Assembly: GCF_003116835.1 (NCBI RefSeq)
Contig: NZ_BFFO01000001.1
Span: forward strand, 205,517-269,516
Length of the DNA stretch: 64,000 nucleotides
Direction: 5' to 3'
Source: Lactococcus termiticola
GTDB lineage: Bacteria; Bacillota; Bacilli; Lactobacillales; Streptococcaceae
In this document: positions 36,614 through 45,532 of the stretch, one piece after another
Layout: every line of letters starts with the position of its first letter
How positions within the stretch are numbered: the first letter of the stretch is position 1
The notes under the pieces: model-generated
The model's input: only the letters and a program-made list of their open reading frames with translations
The model's database searches: none
What the model was told of the DNA's origin: nothing
Program-made: the position numbers and the translations under genes

Positions 36614-37435
36614 ATGACCAGCTATGGCAAGCTCTTCCGCAGAATTCGAGAGCAAAAAAATCTCAGTCTGACTTATTTTGAGAGGCTGGGCATCAATCCT
36701 GGCAACCTCTCAAAATTTGAACGGGGCCAGACCATGATGGATTTCAGCCGGGTCGACAGCATGCTCCAAGCCATGGACGTGAGCTTAGCCGAATACGAGC
36801 TCATGCTTCATCATTTTACGCCCAATTTTCAAGAACTCTTTTTAGAAGCGGTCGAGCAGGCAAATTTCGCTCAGGATAAGCGACGGCTAAACGCCTTGTA
36901 CGACGAAGCAAGCCGAGACTTCTATCCCCTGCTTGCTTTGACAGCGAAGGCCTGCTACAGTACCCTAGAAGCAGGAGAAATCAATTTGATTCTCAAACGC
37001 TTGGATAACTCCCTGCACTGGGGCTACTTTGAGCTATCGCTGATTTACTTTACGATGGAACAACTCCAGACGAAAGACCTGAAAAGACTATTGAGCGATT
37101 TTGACCAGAAACACCAGCACTTTTACAATATCCTAGCCTATCGCAGAAGGCTCCTCCAAGTCGCCTGTCAACTCATCATTTTGCTTTCATGGCGGGAAGA
37201 GCAGGCCCTGGCCGGGAAAATCCTTAAAAAGCTTGAAGGGCGTAATCGCAATAGCATTGACTTTTATATTGACACGCTTTGTAAACTCGCTTCAGCCACT
37301 TATCGTTGTTGCTTTGAAGCCCCTCAGTATGGAAGGCAGGAAATCCGGGCGACCTTAGACATCATGAACCAGCTCGAGCAAAAAGACTTGCGTGACTTTT
37401 ATGAGCAAAAATTAGCTCAAATCCTTGGAGAATAG
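36614..37435 (+). CDS. Rgg/GadR/MutR-family transcriptional regulator
   Basis: A 273-residue quorum-sensing-type regulator. A helix-turn-helix domain (about 1-65: GKLFRRIREQKNLSLTYFER, NPGNLSKFERGQ) precedes an all-helical TPR-like region that binds peptide signals in this family. The ATG at 36614 follows AAAGGAGG by 4 nt; upstream in-frame codons lack a ribosome-binding site. It is followed on the same strand by a broken YqcI/YcgG gene and an efflux pump, its likely targets. I found no convincing short hydrophobic signalling peptide gene beside it. Confidence 0.88.
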   Translation: MTSYGKLFRRIREQKNLSLTYFERLGINPGNLSKFERGQTMMDFSRVDSMLQAMDVSLAEYELMLHHFTPNFQELFLEAVEQANFAQDKRRLNALYDEASRDFYPLLALTAKACYSTLEAGEINLILKRLDNSLHWGYFELSLIYFTMEQLQTKDLKRLLSDFDQKHQHFYNILAYRRRLLQVACQLIILLSWREEQALAGKILKKLEGRNRNSIDFYIDTLCKLASATYRCCFEAPQYGRQEIRATLDIMNQLEQKDLRDFYEQKLAQILGE

Positions 37436-37547
37436 GCTTTCCAGCCCTTGCTTTAACGCAAGGGGTTTTTGTTGATTTGAGGTAGAAGCTTGGTTAACAT
37501 GGAGGTATTAAGCTTTTGTTTGATTCGAATACCATAAGGAGAAAAAC

Positions 37548-38530
37548 ATGTTAGTGAGTTTAGAAAGTATTCATCAAGGCAACCTGCCTGCTGAGCAATG
37601 GAAAAAGGATGCTCTGACAGGAATTCAAAAGAGTATAGAGACTCCAGGATTCCCTTGTGTTTATGCCGTTAGTGGCTACAAAAAAGTGCTCACTTCTTTT
37701 CATTTTTAAGCTATCCCTATTCTATCGATGAGCTGAAAAACGATATGGCTTCCTATTTGGAAAGTATCCAGGACCCTGAGAAGTCTATTAAAGAGACAGG
37801 ACTCTCTGGTCTACTCATTCTCTTTGAACCTATTTCATCAAAACTATCATTAAGACAGCGACAGTTTATGACCTGGGAACTCCTTGAAAAGATGAAAATA
37901 AAGTTCGAAGGAGAGCACCATATACCGCCCACTTCGGATGATTTTTCCTTTGACTTTTTGGGAGAAACTTGGTTTATTAATTTCAGTAGCGAAGCCTATC
38001 AACAGCGGATTTCTCGGAAGATTGATGTTTTTGTAGTCCTAGCTGTCCAAGCTTTCAGCATGTCTGATGCATTTTTTGAGAGTGACAATGAAAAAAAGGC
38101 AAAGGCTCAAAGCATGGTACGCTCTCTAGCCCAAAAGTTTGACCATATGCCCGTACATCCTGGCCTCGGGCCCATCATAGGAAAAACAGACAAACCTACT
38201 CCAATGAAGCTTTCCTATTACATCGGAGACAAGAACGATGATCCTTCATTTGAACCATGGAAATATCAGAGCTTAGAGGGCTTACCAATCTATATTGATA
38301 AAGAACTCCTCACTGACAAAAACATAGAACAGGACCTCGCTTTTCTTCAACAATATAAACAGCTTGAAGTCATAAATATTGAAGATTTGGAGCTCCTTCG
38401 TCAGAAACTGATTTTTGTCAGCAGGCAAAAAGTGCTTTATGATAATGTCCATTCTCTCATCCTTTCACCCGAGGGCCATATTCAAAGTCTGGTCGACCTC
38501 CTCTACGCCTTTGAAGAGGTCGGCCAATGA
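37548..38530 (+). pseudogene. YqcI/YcgG-family gene with a frameshift near 37706
   Basis: The first frame starts at ATG 37548 after AAGGAG and reads MLVSLESIHQ...FPCVYAVSGYKKVLTSFHF before a TAA at 37707-37709. The next frame (-1) continues LSYPYSIDELKNDM and runs to 38530 with VYPGLGP-like MPVHPGLGPIIG, typical of YqcI/YcgG proteins, whose function is poorly known. The junction is CAT TTT TAA, where tRNA-Phe could slip back one base on the T run. A real one-base loss, a sequencing error and recoding are all possible. The stop overlaps the efflux-pump start. Confidence 0.75.
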
Positions 38531-39876
38531 ATGAAAAGCTCTCCCCAAAATTACTCCTCGCCATCCTCGTCATCGGCATCCAGGGCTTCGTTGACATCTT
38601 TTTGGGCACCTCACTAAACGTTGCCTTCCCCCAGATTGTCAAAGCCTTTAACATCAGCCTGAGCGATGTCCAATGGCTGAGCAGTGGCGTGATGATTGTC
38701 GCCACCATCAGCACGCTGATTGCCCCCTGGCTGACACAATGCATCACTGTAAAAACCCAGTTTCTCATCATCAGCCTGGTTTCGATTTTGGGTATCTTGC
38801 TTGATGCCCTGGCGACAGAATTTAGCCTCGTCCTCATTGGTCGGTTATTCCAAGGCCTCGGTGGTGGGCTTGGGATTACGCTCATGTTTACAGTGATTCT
38901 CCAACAGGTCCCGCTCGCCAAGAGGGGAAGAATCATGGGGCTGGGAGGCCTTGTCCTTTCCTTTGCCCCCGCCTTAGGGCCCTCTATTAGTGGCTGGGTC
39001 AATGACCAATGGTCCTGGCAGGGGATTTTCTGGTTTGTCCTTCCCCTGCAAGTGCTAGCCTTCCTAGTTGGAATCCTGACCATCCAGCAGGCCAGTGAAC
39101 TCAGCCGTCCAACCTTAGACCTCATTGGCTGGGGAACACTGACCTTATTTTTCCTTTCCGGGCTTTTTGGTATTCAAAGTCTTATCCTATATGGCCTCAA
39201 CTTGGAAACACTCATATTTTTAGGCCTATTTGTTCTTTTAGGCTTCTTCTACTTCCGGCATTATAGGCAGACGGATCAACCGATTGTCAGCTTGGCTGTC
39301 TTTCGGCAGAAGCTCTTTAGCCTTGGCTTTGCTTCAGCCTTTATCGCCCAGTTGGTCCTCCTCAGCTTTCTTTCTACCACGCCCTTTCTCATTCAGGCTA
39401 ATGCCGGACAGACCGCCACCTTTGCAGGCCTCGCCCTCCTCCCCGGAGCCATTGCCAACGCCCTCTTATCCTATGTCGGCGGGATCTTATACGACCGGCT
39501 CGACCGGCGCCTGCCGATTATCATTGGAACTGTCTTATTCCTCCTCGCTACTACGGCAAACCTCCTCTTCCCCTCTAGTTTGTGGGCGACGATTAGCTCT
39601 ATCACGCTCTTTCAAATCGGGGCTGGCTTCTGGTTCAGTGCCAATATGACCCGCTCCATCAGCCAGCTCGATGACAGCCTGCATAGCACCGGCTCTGCCC
39701 TGTTTAATATTGCCAACAACTACGCTGCAGCGATTGGGACCGCCTTTGCCACCGGCCTGTTGAACAGCTTAAATCCTGCAAGCCTCGATCTCCTTTATCT
39801 GATAAGGTTTCTACTAATTGCCACAGTCATCGCCCTAGTCGTTGCCAGCATGAAAAAGCAAGCTATAAAAAGATGA
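38527..39876 (+). CDS. MFS drug-efflux transporter, DHA2-like
   Basis: A 449-residue transporter with 12-14 hydrophobic segments. MSTLD-like position reads FVDIFLGTSLNVAFPQIVK; LIGRLFQGLGGGLGI and APALGPSISGWVNDQWSWQ are the usual motif B and C regions. The ATG overlaps the stop of the YqcI/YcgG gene by 4 bp, so translation is coupled. With the Rgg regulator upstream it makes a small regulated export module. Substrate unknown. Confidence 0.88.
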   Translation: MNEKLSPKLLLAILVIGIQGFVDIFLGTSLNVAFPQIVKAFNISLSDVQWLSSGVMIVATISTLIAPWLTQCITVKTQFLIISLVSILGILLDALATEFSLVLIGRLFQGLGGGLGITLMFTVILQQVPLAKRGRIMGLGGLVLSFAPALGPSISGWVNDQWSWQGIFWFVLPLQVLAFLVGILTIQQASELSRPTLDLIGWGTLTLFFLSGLFGIQSLILYGLNLETLIFLGLFVLLGFFYFRHYRQTDQPIVSLAVFRQKLFSLGFASAFIAQLVLLSFLSTTPFLIQANAGQTATFAGLALLPGAIANALLSYVGGILYDRLDRRLPIIIGTVLFLLATTANLLFPSSLWATISSITLFQIGAGFWFSANMTRSISQLDDSLHSTGSALFNIANNYAAAIGTAFATGLLNSLNPASLDLLYLIRFLLIATVIALVVASMKKQAIKR

Positions 39877-39906
39877 TTCCCCTGTCTCAGGAATCATCTT
39901 TTTTTA
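39872..39906 (+). terminator. terminator of the Rgg-linked efflux operon
   Basis: GATGATTCC and GGAATCATC pair, followed by seven T, overlapping the stop codon. Confidence 0.85.
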
Positions 39907-39916
39907 TTCTCAGAAA

Positions 39917-39943
39917 ACAAAAAAACAGCCGAAGCTGTTTCTT
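39917..39943 (-). terminator. secY terminator
   Basis: AAACAGC, TTCG tetraloop, GCTGTTT and a T run on the minus strand. It ends the rplO-secY unit, so adk is not read from it. Confidence 0.88.
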
Positions 39944-41258
39944 AATTCTCAATCGGATTATCCATAAAGCCGTCGTACTTCTTCTTCAAGAGGTAGCCTT
40001 CGAGCTGTTTGACAGCCTGAATCGCAACCTGAATCAGGATGAGGAGGGAAGTTCCTCCAAGGGCGACGATTTTAGGCAGGCCCCAGAGGTTTTGTGCCGC
40101 AATCGGGATGATTGAAATCAGACCGAGGAAGAGGGCACCAACTGTAGCCAGACGCATAATCAAGCCAGAGATCCATTTTTCAGTCCCCTTACCTGGCCGG
40201 ACATTAGGAATGTAGGCCCCCTGCTTTTGCAGGTTTTCTGCCATCTTCTCAGGATTGACCTGGACGAAGGAATAGAAGAAGGTAAAGAGAATAATCAGCA
40301 GGGCGTAGAGCAACATACCGGTCCAAGAAGTGTATGAGAGAGCCTCTTGGAGATGATTCAGCCAGCTGGCTGAGTTGCCGTTGGTCCGCTGCAGGAATTG
40401 CACAATCGTGGCAGGAGCCGTTGTGATTGACCCGGCAAAGATGACGGGGATAACACCGGCTGGATTGACACGCAGGGGCAGGTATGAACTCATCGGAGCC
40501 CCTTGGGTCAGCTTGGTGTATTGAATCGGCACCTTGCGTTCTGCCTGCTGGAAGAAGGTCGTCACGTAGATGATGACCGCTGCCGCAATAATCAGGGCAA
40601 TGACGAAGACCCAAGACATAGGAATTTGGTCAGGCCGGACATTGACGAATTTTTCATCATAGACCGACTTGACAGCACTAGGGACACCAGAGATAATCCC
40701 GGTGAAGATGATGACAGAAACACCGTTACCAAAGCCTTTTTCATTGATTTGCTCACCCATCCAGGTGACAATCATCGAACCGGTCGTAAGCAAAATCCCA
40801 ATCATGACATAGGTCTGCCAGTTTGGTGTCGCCACGACATTGGCTGTCGCAATGGCCTGGAAGGTCGCCGTGATCCCGATGGATTGGGCCATGGCCAGCA
40901 CCAGCGTGATGTATCGGGTCGCTTGATTCAGCTTGCGACGGCCGACTTCACCCTGTTTTGACCACTCGACAAATTTTGGCAGGATGTCCATCTGGAGGAG
41001 CTGCACAATGATTGAGGCCGTGATATAAGGCGAGACCCCCATGGCAAAGAGCGAGTAGCTCTGCAGAGCGTTCCCTGAGACCAGGTTGAGCATGTTCAAG
41101 AATGGCAACTCACCAATCGTGTTCAGGTTTTCAATATTGACACCTGGGACAGTGATGTGGGCACCAAGCCGAAAGACAAAAATGATAAAAATGGTAAAGG
41201 CAATACGGGCCCGGACATCTTTAAGTTTTAAGGCTTCAAATAGGGTTTTGAAAAACAT
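39942..41258 (-). CDS. secY: preprotein translocase subunit SecY
   Basis: The 438-residue channel subunit of the Sec translocon with 10 membrane segments. DVRARIAFTIFIIFVFRLG, PYITASIIVQLLQMD and GKGTEKWISGLIMRLATVG are conserved family blocks. It lies 64 bp downstream of rplO and is followed by its own terminator, whereas in relatives adk and infA continue the operon. Confidence 0.97.
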   Translation of the reverse strand: MFFKTLFEALKLKDVRARIAFTIFIIFVFRLGAHITVPGVNIENLNTIGELPFLNMLNLVSGNALQSYSLFAMGVSPYITASIIVQLLQMDILPKFVEWSKQGEVGRRKLNQATRYITLVLAMAQSIGITATFQAIATANVVATPNWQTYVMIGILLTTGSMIVTWMGEQINEKGFGNGVSVIIFTGIISGVPSAVKSVYDEKFVNVRPDQIPMSWVFVIALIIAAAVIIYVTTFFQQAERKVPIQYTKLTQGAPMSSYLPLRVNPAGVIPVIFAGSITTAPATIVQFLQRTNGNSASWLNHLQEALSYTSWTGMLLYALLIILFTFFYSFVQVNPEKMAENLQKQGAYIPNVRPGKGTEKWISGLIMRLATVGALFLGLISIIPIAAQNLWGLPKIVALGGTSLLILIQVAIQAVKQLEGYLLKKKYDGFMDNPIEN

Positions 41259-41322
41259 TTATACCTTCCTTAAAAAGCGGATTTATAAATAAAGGGCTGA
41301 TGATGACCAGCCGCTTTATGCA

Positions 41323-41775
41323 TTATTTGCTTTCTGGTACAACGACGCTACCGCCGTTAGCTTCGATTGCAGCTTTAGCAGCAGCAGAGACTTTAGCGAC
41401 GTTGACTTTAAGGTTTTTAACAGTCAATTCACCGTTGGCCAAAACTTTAACACCATCTTTGACGTTCTTGATGATTTTTGCGGCAACGAGTGCTTCTGCA
41501 GTCACATCTGCACCATCTTCAAGGCGGTTCAAAGTGTCAAGGTTTACAATAGCATATTCCTTGTGGTTTACGTTCAAGAAACCACGTTTAGGCATCCGAC
41601 GGAAGAGTTCTGTTTGTCCACCTTCAAAACCTGGACGTACGCCACCACCTGAACGGGCTTTTTGACCTTTTTGACCACGGCCAGAAGTTTTACCGTTACC
41701 AGATGAAGTACCACGACCCACACGGTTGCGGACTTTACGAGAGCCTTCTGCGGCTTTAAGTTCATGTAATTTCAT
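41323..41775 (-). CDS. rplO: 50S ribosomal protein L15
   Basis: A 150-residue large-subunit protein. [20 protein letters not shown] and the Gly-rich [20 protein letters not shown] are diagnostic. In most relatives it directly follows rpmD; here the two are about 1.8 kb apart, and rplO has its own promoter at 41886-41914 plus a structured leader. Confidence 0.97.
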   Translation of the reverse strand: MKLHELKAAEGSRKVRNRVGRGTSSGNGKTSGRGQKGQKARSGGGVRPGFEGGQTELFRRMPKRGFLNVNHKEYAIVNLDTLNRLEDGADVTAEALVAAKIIKNVKDGVKVLANGELTVKNLKVNVAKVSAAAKAAIEANGGSVVVPESK

Positions 41776-41791
41776 GTTGATTCTCCTTATG

Positions 41792-41853
41792 TTGTAGCTG
41801 GCTCACGCCTTCTTGACTTGAAAGGAACAGGGCAAGTTGACTCGCTGCTACAA
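41792..41853 (-). promoter_or_regulatory. structured 5' leader of rplO-secY
   Basis: TTGTAGC and GCTACAA close a junction that holds an ACTTG/CAAGT hairpin and a GGCGTGAGCC hairpin, ending 16 bp before the rplO start. It could be an autoregulatory ribosomal-protein site; I do not recognise a known class. Confidence 0.5.
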
Positions 41854-41885
41854 TAAATTATATTTTTGTGCATTCGCACTTCTAT

Positions 41886-41914
41886 AGTTTATCAAAAATA
41901 AGGTCGATAAGCAA
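41886..41914 (-). promoter_or_regulatory. promoter of rplO-secY
   Basis: TTGCTT (41909-41914), 17 bp, TAAACT (41886-41891) with an extended TGA, on the minus strand. Confidence 0.75.
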
Positions 41915-41933
41915 GGGTTATTCATGGAAATGT

Positions 41934-42065
41934 GGTCCGTTGCGTTCCAGAAATCCGGCAACGACATCGTGGGGCCGGCAGCGTCCATGCCTAAATCTGG
42001 AGCCCCTTGGTCTCCAGATTTGCCTTATCCCACGATATTTTGCCAGATTTCTTCCACTCCACTCT
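41934..42065 (-). repeat. family A structured repeat, copy 6 (shortened core)
   Basis: Minus-strand left end GAGTGGAGTGGAAGAAATC and right end GATTTCTGGAACGCAACGG. Arms AAATCTGGCA and ATCGTGGG pair with CCCACGAT and TGCCGGATTT. The core has AAGGCAAATCTGGAGACC and GGCTCCAGATTTAGGCATG, but the second core hairpin is shortened. It lies immediately upstream of the rplO promoter. Confidence 0.75.
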
Positions 42066-42148
42066 CAGCTCCCCACCTAAACCGAAAAACATAGGCACTT
42101 ACAAGCCATAATAAAGGCGAGCTTTCTACAAAGAAAACTCGCCCCTGG

Positions 42149-42520
42149 TTAGCTCTTTGCTATGGTCTTACGCATCTCTTTAACCAGATAGCTCACAACT
42201 GCTATGCGAATACCTAAGATTAACAAACCTCCAGCAGTTGTTCTCAGTTGGGTCAGCTCGTATACTGCGAAAATCGTGTAGCCGACTACTAAGAACAAAC
42301 TCGCAAGAATTACTATCATAAGGGGTGTCTTTCCTTCTTTTTCTTTCAATACTTGGATTGAAAAATAGACGATCCCCCAAAAAGGGTACTCTATCAACTT
42401 CAATGCGAGTAAAAAGTCGCCAGTAAAGATATACCATCCCCCTGCAACCATAGCCACTGCTGCGAAAATCAGATCTATCACTAAGCTTAGAACAGCTCTT
42501 CTTTCCTTCTTATTCATCAT
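42149..42520 (-). CDS. small four-helix membrane protein, possible immunity protein
   Basis: A 123-residue protein with four predicted membrane segments (LSLVIDLIFAAVAMVAGGWY, YPFWGIVYFSIQVL, LMIVILASLFLVVGYTIF, GGLLILGIRIAVVSYLV). The start ATG at 42520 overlaps the stop of the upstream secreted-peptide gene (ATGATGA), so the two are translationally coupled. Small membrane proteins in this position often confer immunity to the co-encoded bacteriocin; that is inference from context. No family recognised. Confidence 0.65.
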   Translation of the reverse strand: MMNKKERRAVLSLVIDLIFAAVAMVAGGWYIFTGDFLLALKLIEYPFWGIVYFSIQVLKEKEGKTPLMIVILASLFLVVGYTIFAVYELTQLRTTAGGLLILGIRIAVVSYLVKEMRKTIAKS

Positions 42521-43005
42521 AAGACAAGTAAGGTAATCGCTTTGGTCACTGTCCAAGCCAGCCAGTCAGGCATTCCTACTTGCTTGCATGCCCAAAAAAT
42601 CGCATCTTCTACTGAGCCGGTCGCCTTATCAATTAGATTCAAAAAGCCTTCAAGCCCTACATACTTCTTGATTGTTGATTTCACAAAACCAGGGAGTCGA
42701 TGATAGATATTCCTAATCGCCTTGACAAGCCAACTGTATTTTCCACGATTCTGACTCTCGCCGTAATGCTCAACCACGGCATTCCCATTTTTATCAAAGG
42801 CAATGCCGTTAATCAAGTAAATATCCTTCAAATCAACCTCGGAGGCCAAAACCTCTTCATAAGTCAGCTTTGCTGGTCCCGGCTTATTAAGCTGATAAGA
42901 GTTTTGCACACTATTAGCTTGTGCAACTTGACTCACAGGTAAGCCAAGGCTGACAAGCAATGTCCCTACAGCAAGAGAGGCGAGAGCAATTTGTTTTATC
43001 TTCAT
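42517..43005 (-). CDS. secreted bacteriocin-like precursor (162 residues)
   Basis: A Sec signal peptide (MKIKQIALASLAVGTLLVSL, cleavage near AQA-NS at about 31) precedes a polar segment (about 32-85) and a helical, partly amphipathic C terminus: KYSWLVKAIRNIYHRLPGF, VKSTIKKYVGLEGFLNLIDK, FWACKQVGMPDWLAWTVTKA, ending in a hydrophobic tail. The pattern fits a large unmodified peptide bacteriocin or other membrane-active exported peptide. The ATG at 43005 follows GAAAGGAAAAAATC. It is coupled to a four-helix membrane protein. It sits between rpmD and rplO in the ribosomal cluster. No known bacteriocin was matched with confidence. Confidence 0.6.
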   Translation of the reverse strand: MKIKQIALASLAVGTLLVSLGLPVSQVAQANSVQNSYQLNKPGPAKLTYEEVLASEVDLKDIYLINGIAFDKNGNAVVEHYGESQNRGKYSWLVKAIRNIYHRLPGFVKSTIKKYVGLEGFLNLIDKATGSVEDAIFWACKQVGMPDWLAWTVTKAITLLVL

Positions 43006-43232
43006 GATTTTTCCTTTCTTCTTTAGTTTTCTTTTGAGCAACTTTGTCTGGCCAGACAGTGAAAGACAGTATTTTTCCTTCCTTCAACTCTAGTTTAACC
43101 CACGATTTTCTTCGTCTCCATTTTTGAAACTAAAATGCAGATGAAAAAATATTAAAGTGGCATGAATTTCACTTCCGATGTTTCATTTTGCCGTTTTTCA
43201 ATGTCAAAACGCTAAGACTATTAATCAATTTC

Positions 43233-43262
43233 AAAAAACATCGGCTTAAAACCGATGTTTAA
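43233..43262. terminator. hairpin terminator upstream of the bacteriocin-like gene
   Basis: AAACATCGG and CCGATGTTT pair with A and T runs on either side; functional in either direction. It isolates the bacteriocin-like pair from upstream transcription. Confidence 0.65.
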
Positions 43263-43295
43263 CAAAATAGAGTCTTCAACAATTTGCGAAGCAAT

Positions 43296-43515
43296 CCGCC
43301 AAAGGCGGGAGCGAAGCTCTTACCCCCCCCCCAGGGGATTTTCTAGTAGTGGGATTATCGAAAGCTCCGCTTTCGTATAATCCGCGGAGCGGGAATCCGC
43401 AAGTACTATTTCTTAGTGGCTCGACGGCTCCCGCAGGGAGACTAAGAGGCACTTAGAAATAGTCGCAGCTAGTCCCGCGAGCACCCACTACTAGAAACAT
43501 CCCCAGCCCGAAGGG
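43296..43515 (+). repeat. family B structured repeat, copy 2
   Basis: Same outline as copy 1: CCGCCAAAGGCGGGAGCGAA start, closing helix with TAGTAGTGGG/CCCACTACTA (copy 1 has TAATAATGGG/CCCATTATTA), inner helices TTAT/ATAA and CGAAAGC/GCTTTCG, then CTATTTCT/AGAAATAG and CTCCC/GGGAG, end AGCCCGAAGGG. Every helix changed in sequence and remained paired. It lies just downstream of the rpmD terminator. It accounts for most of 43263-43540; a run of ten C at 43323-43332 is inside it. Confidence 0.75.
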
Positions 43516-43540
43516 AGAAAGCCGTCCGCCGGACACAAAT

Positions 43541-43570
43541 AAAAAAAGCCCAGCTTCTTCAAGCTGGACA
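43541..43570 (-). terminator. terminator directly after rpmD
   Basis: CCAGCTT, GAAG loop, AAGCTGG and seven T on the minus strand, ending the rpsH-rpmD unit before rplO. Confidence 0.88.
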
Positions 43571-43579
43571 TTTTTATCT

Positions 43580-43759
43580 TTATGCTTCTTCTACTTTCAC
43601 CAAGTGTGAAATTGAGTTAGCCATACCGCGGATTGCAGCATTGTCTTCTTTCACAACTGAAGAACCAAGTTTACCAAGACCGAGTGCAACAACAGTTTTA
43701 CGTTGAGCAGGGATACGGCCGATTGGTGATTTTACAAGTGTAATCTTAATTTGAGCCAT
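43580..43759 (-). CDS. rpmD: 50S ribosomal protein L30
   Basis: A 59-residue protein, [20 protein letters not shown] onward, ending SHLVKVEEA. The ferredoxin-like fold residues [16 protein letters not shown] are diagnostic. It follows rpsE by 17 bp and is followed by a strong terminator, an unusual break before rplO. Confidence 0.96.
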   Translation of the reverse strand: MAQIKITLVKSPIGRIPAQRKTVVALGLGKLGSSVVKEDNAAIRGMANSISHLVKVEEA

Positions 43760-43776
43760 TTTTATCTCCTCTCAGT

Positions 43777-44289
43777 TTAGGCAAGGTCTGAGACTTTGAC
43801 ACCACGAAGGGCAGCAACGTCTTCAGCACGTTTGAGTTGTTTCAAACCATCAACGGTTGCGCGAACAACGTTGATTGCTGTGTTTGAACCAAGTGATTTA
43901 GATGTTACGTCAGCAACACCAGCGAGTTCGAGGACGGCACGAACGGCACCACCTGCGGCAACTCCGGCACCTTCTACAGCTGGTTTCAACAAGATCTTAC
44001 CACCACCGAAGACACCAAGTGCTTCATGGGGAAGAGTTGTACCAACCATAGGTACAGTGATGAGGTTTTTCTTCGCTGCTTCGATAGCTTTACGGATAGC
44101 TTCTGGAACTTCTTGAGCTTTACCAGTACCGAAACCAACACGACCATTACGGTCACCTACAACGACAAGGGCTGCAAAGCGGAGACGACGTCCACCTTTA
44201 ACGACCTTAGTAACACGGTTGATTGCAACTACACGTTCTTCAAATTCGCTTTTTTCTTCGCGACGGTTATTTCTTTTTTCTTCTGCCAT
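43777..44289 (-). CDS. rpsE: 30S ribosomal protein S5
   Basis: A 170-residue protein involved in decoding fidelity and mRNA unwinding. The double-stranded-RNA-binding-like N-terminal half has [20 protein letters not shown] and the loop [20 protein letters not shown]. Its neighbours are rplR and rpmD in canonical order. Confidence 0.97.
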   Translation of the reverse strand: MAEEKRNNRREEKSEFEERVVAINRVTKVVKGGRRLRFAALVVVGDRNGRVGFGTGKAQEVPEAIRKAIEAAKKNLITVPMVGTTLPHEALGVFGGGKILLKPAVEGAGVAAGGAVRAVLELAGVADVTSKSLGSNTAINVVRATVDGLKQLKRAEDVAALRGVKVSDLA

Positions 44290-44308
44290 TTTTAGTTATC
44301 CCCTTTCC

Positions 44309-44656
44309 TTAGAATTTCAATCCTGCTTCACGAGCGGCTTCAGCGAGTGCTTGAACACGTCCGTGATAGAGATAACCACCACGGTCGAAGATCACTTCTT
44401 CAACCTTAGCAGCTTTAGCAGCTGCTGCAATAGCTTCACCAACTGATTTCGCTTGTTCAGTCTTAGTGCCTGAAAGCTTCAAAGAGTTAGCAGATGCAAG
44501 TGTAACACCAGCTACGTCATCGATGACTTGTGCGTAGATGTTTGTATTAGAACGGAAAACGTTCAAACGTGGACGTTCTGCAGTTCCTGAGATTTTTCCG
44601 CGGACGCGAGTGTGGCGTTTTTGGCGGAGTTTGTTTTTATCAGCTTTAATAATCAC
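44309..44656 (-). CDS. rplR: 50S ribosomal protein L18
   Basis: A 115-residue 5S rRNA-binding protein. [20 protein letters not shown] and [20 protein letters not shown] are diagnostic. About 115 bp separate it from rplF, a wider gap than usual, with no feature I can support. Confidence 0.97.
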   Translation of the reverse strand: MIIKADKNKLRQKRHTRVRGKISGTAERPRLNVFRSNTNIYAQVIDDVAGVTLASANSLKLSGTKTEQAKSVGEAIAAAAKAAKVEEVIFDRGGYLYHGRVQALAEAAREAGLKF

Positions 44657-44772
44657 AATTTTACCTCTAGTAATTTATTTTTGATAGTTTTTGCCATCAA
44701 ATCCAGCTGTGAGACTGGGGAAGTAGTTTTTCTTTTTGGGTTAAAAATAAATCGAATAAGTAATCTAAAAGA

Positions 44773-45309
44773 TTATTTACCAGTTTTACCTTCTTTACGA
44801 CGAACGTATTCACCAACGTAACGGATACCCTTACCTTTATAAGGTTCTGGGCTACGACGGCTACGAACGTAAGCTGCTGTTTGACCAACAACTTCCTTGT
44901 TCGCACCAGTAACGTTGATGTGAGTCGCATCAGGAACTTCAAAAGTGATACCTTCTGGAGCTTCGATTTCGTCTGGGTGAGACTTACCTACTGAAAGGAC
45001 AAGCTTCTTGCCTTGAAGTTGGGCACGGTATCCGACACCAATCATTTCAAGTTCTTTTTTGAAGCCTTCAGCAACACCAACAACCATGTTGTTGACGTTA
45101 GCACGGGTAGTACCGTGGATAGTCTTCATTTCTTTAGAGTCGTTAGGACGGCTGAATGTTACTTCAGTACCGTTAACTTCCATTGTGATGTCTGATGAGA
45201 TTTCACGAGACAATTCGCCCTTAGGGCCTTTTACAGTGACGATAGCACCATCTTGCTCTACAGTAACGCCTGCAGGAAGAGTGATGACTTTGTTACCAAT
45301 ACGTGACAT
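44773..45309 (-). CDS. rplF: 50S ribosomal protein L6
   Basis: A 178-residue protein near the GTPase centre. The sequence [17 protein letters not shown] and the C-terminal [20 protein letters not shown] are diagnostic. The gap to rpsH upstream holds a tandemly duplicated structured unit. Confidence 0.97.
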   Translation of the reverse strand: MSRIGNKVITLPAGVTVEQDGAIVTVKGPKGELSREISSDITMEVNGTEVTFSRPNDSKEMKTIHGTTRANVNNMVVGVAEGFKKELEMIGVGYRAQLQGKKLVLSVGKSHPDEIEAPEGITFEVPDATHINVTGANKEVVGQTAAYVRSRRSPEPYKGKGIRYVGEYVRRKEGKTGK

Positions 45310-45328
45310 AGTTTAGTTCTTTCCTTTT

Positions 45329-45531
45329 CTGTTAGATTGTCGTGGCAGTTAGGCTCACGTTTTCACAGTGGGAATCGCTCCTTTTTTGTTTTTAGGGAGC
45401 GACCTTGGAAGTCCACTGGACTTCCAAGTCTGTTAGATTATCGGGTCTTTAGCCCGTTTTCACAGTGATTGTGTTGCTTCCCCTGCCTTCATTATTTTTG
45501 GGGCAGGGCCCAAAAGTCCACTGGACTTTTG
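45329..45531 (-). repeat. tandem pair of ~100-bp structured units between rpsH and rplF
   Basis: Units 45429-45531 and 45329-45428. On the minus strand each has a palindromic hairpin centred on AAGTCCAGTGGACTT, a second hairpin (CCCTGCC/GGCAGGG in one, TCGCTCC/GGAGCGA in the other), then CACTGTGAAAACG, a small hairpin (CGGG/CCCG versus CGTG/CACG) and AATCTAACAGA. Loops are conserved and stems differ but stay paired. The first unit begins at the rpsH stop codon. Confidence 0.8.
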
Positions 45532-45532
45532 A

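Noticed and set aside
37524..37531. TTCGAATA upstream of the YqcI/YcgG gene considered as a ComX box
   Set aside because: It differs from TACGAATA at one position and lies so close to the ribosome-binding site that the transcript would start within it.
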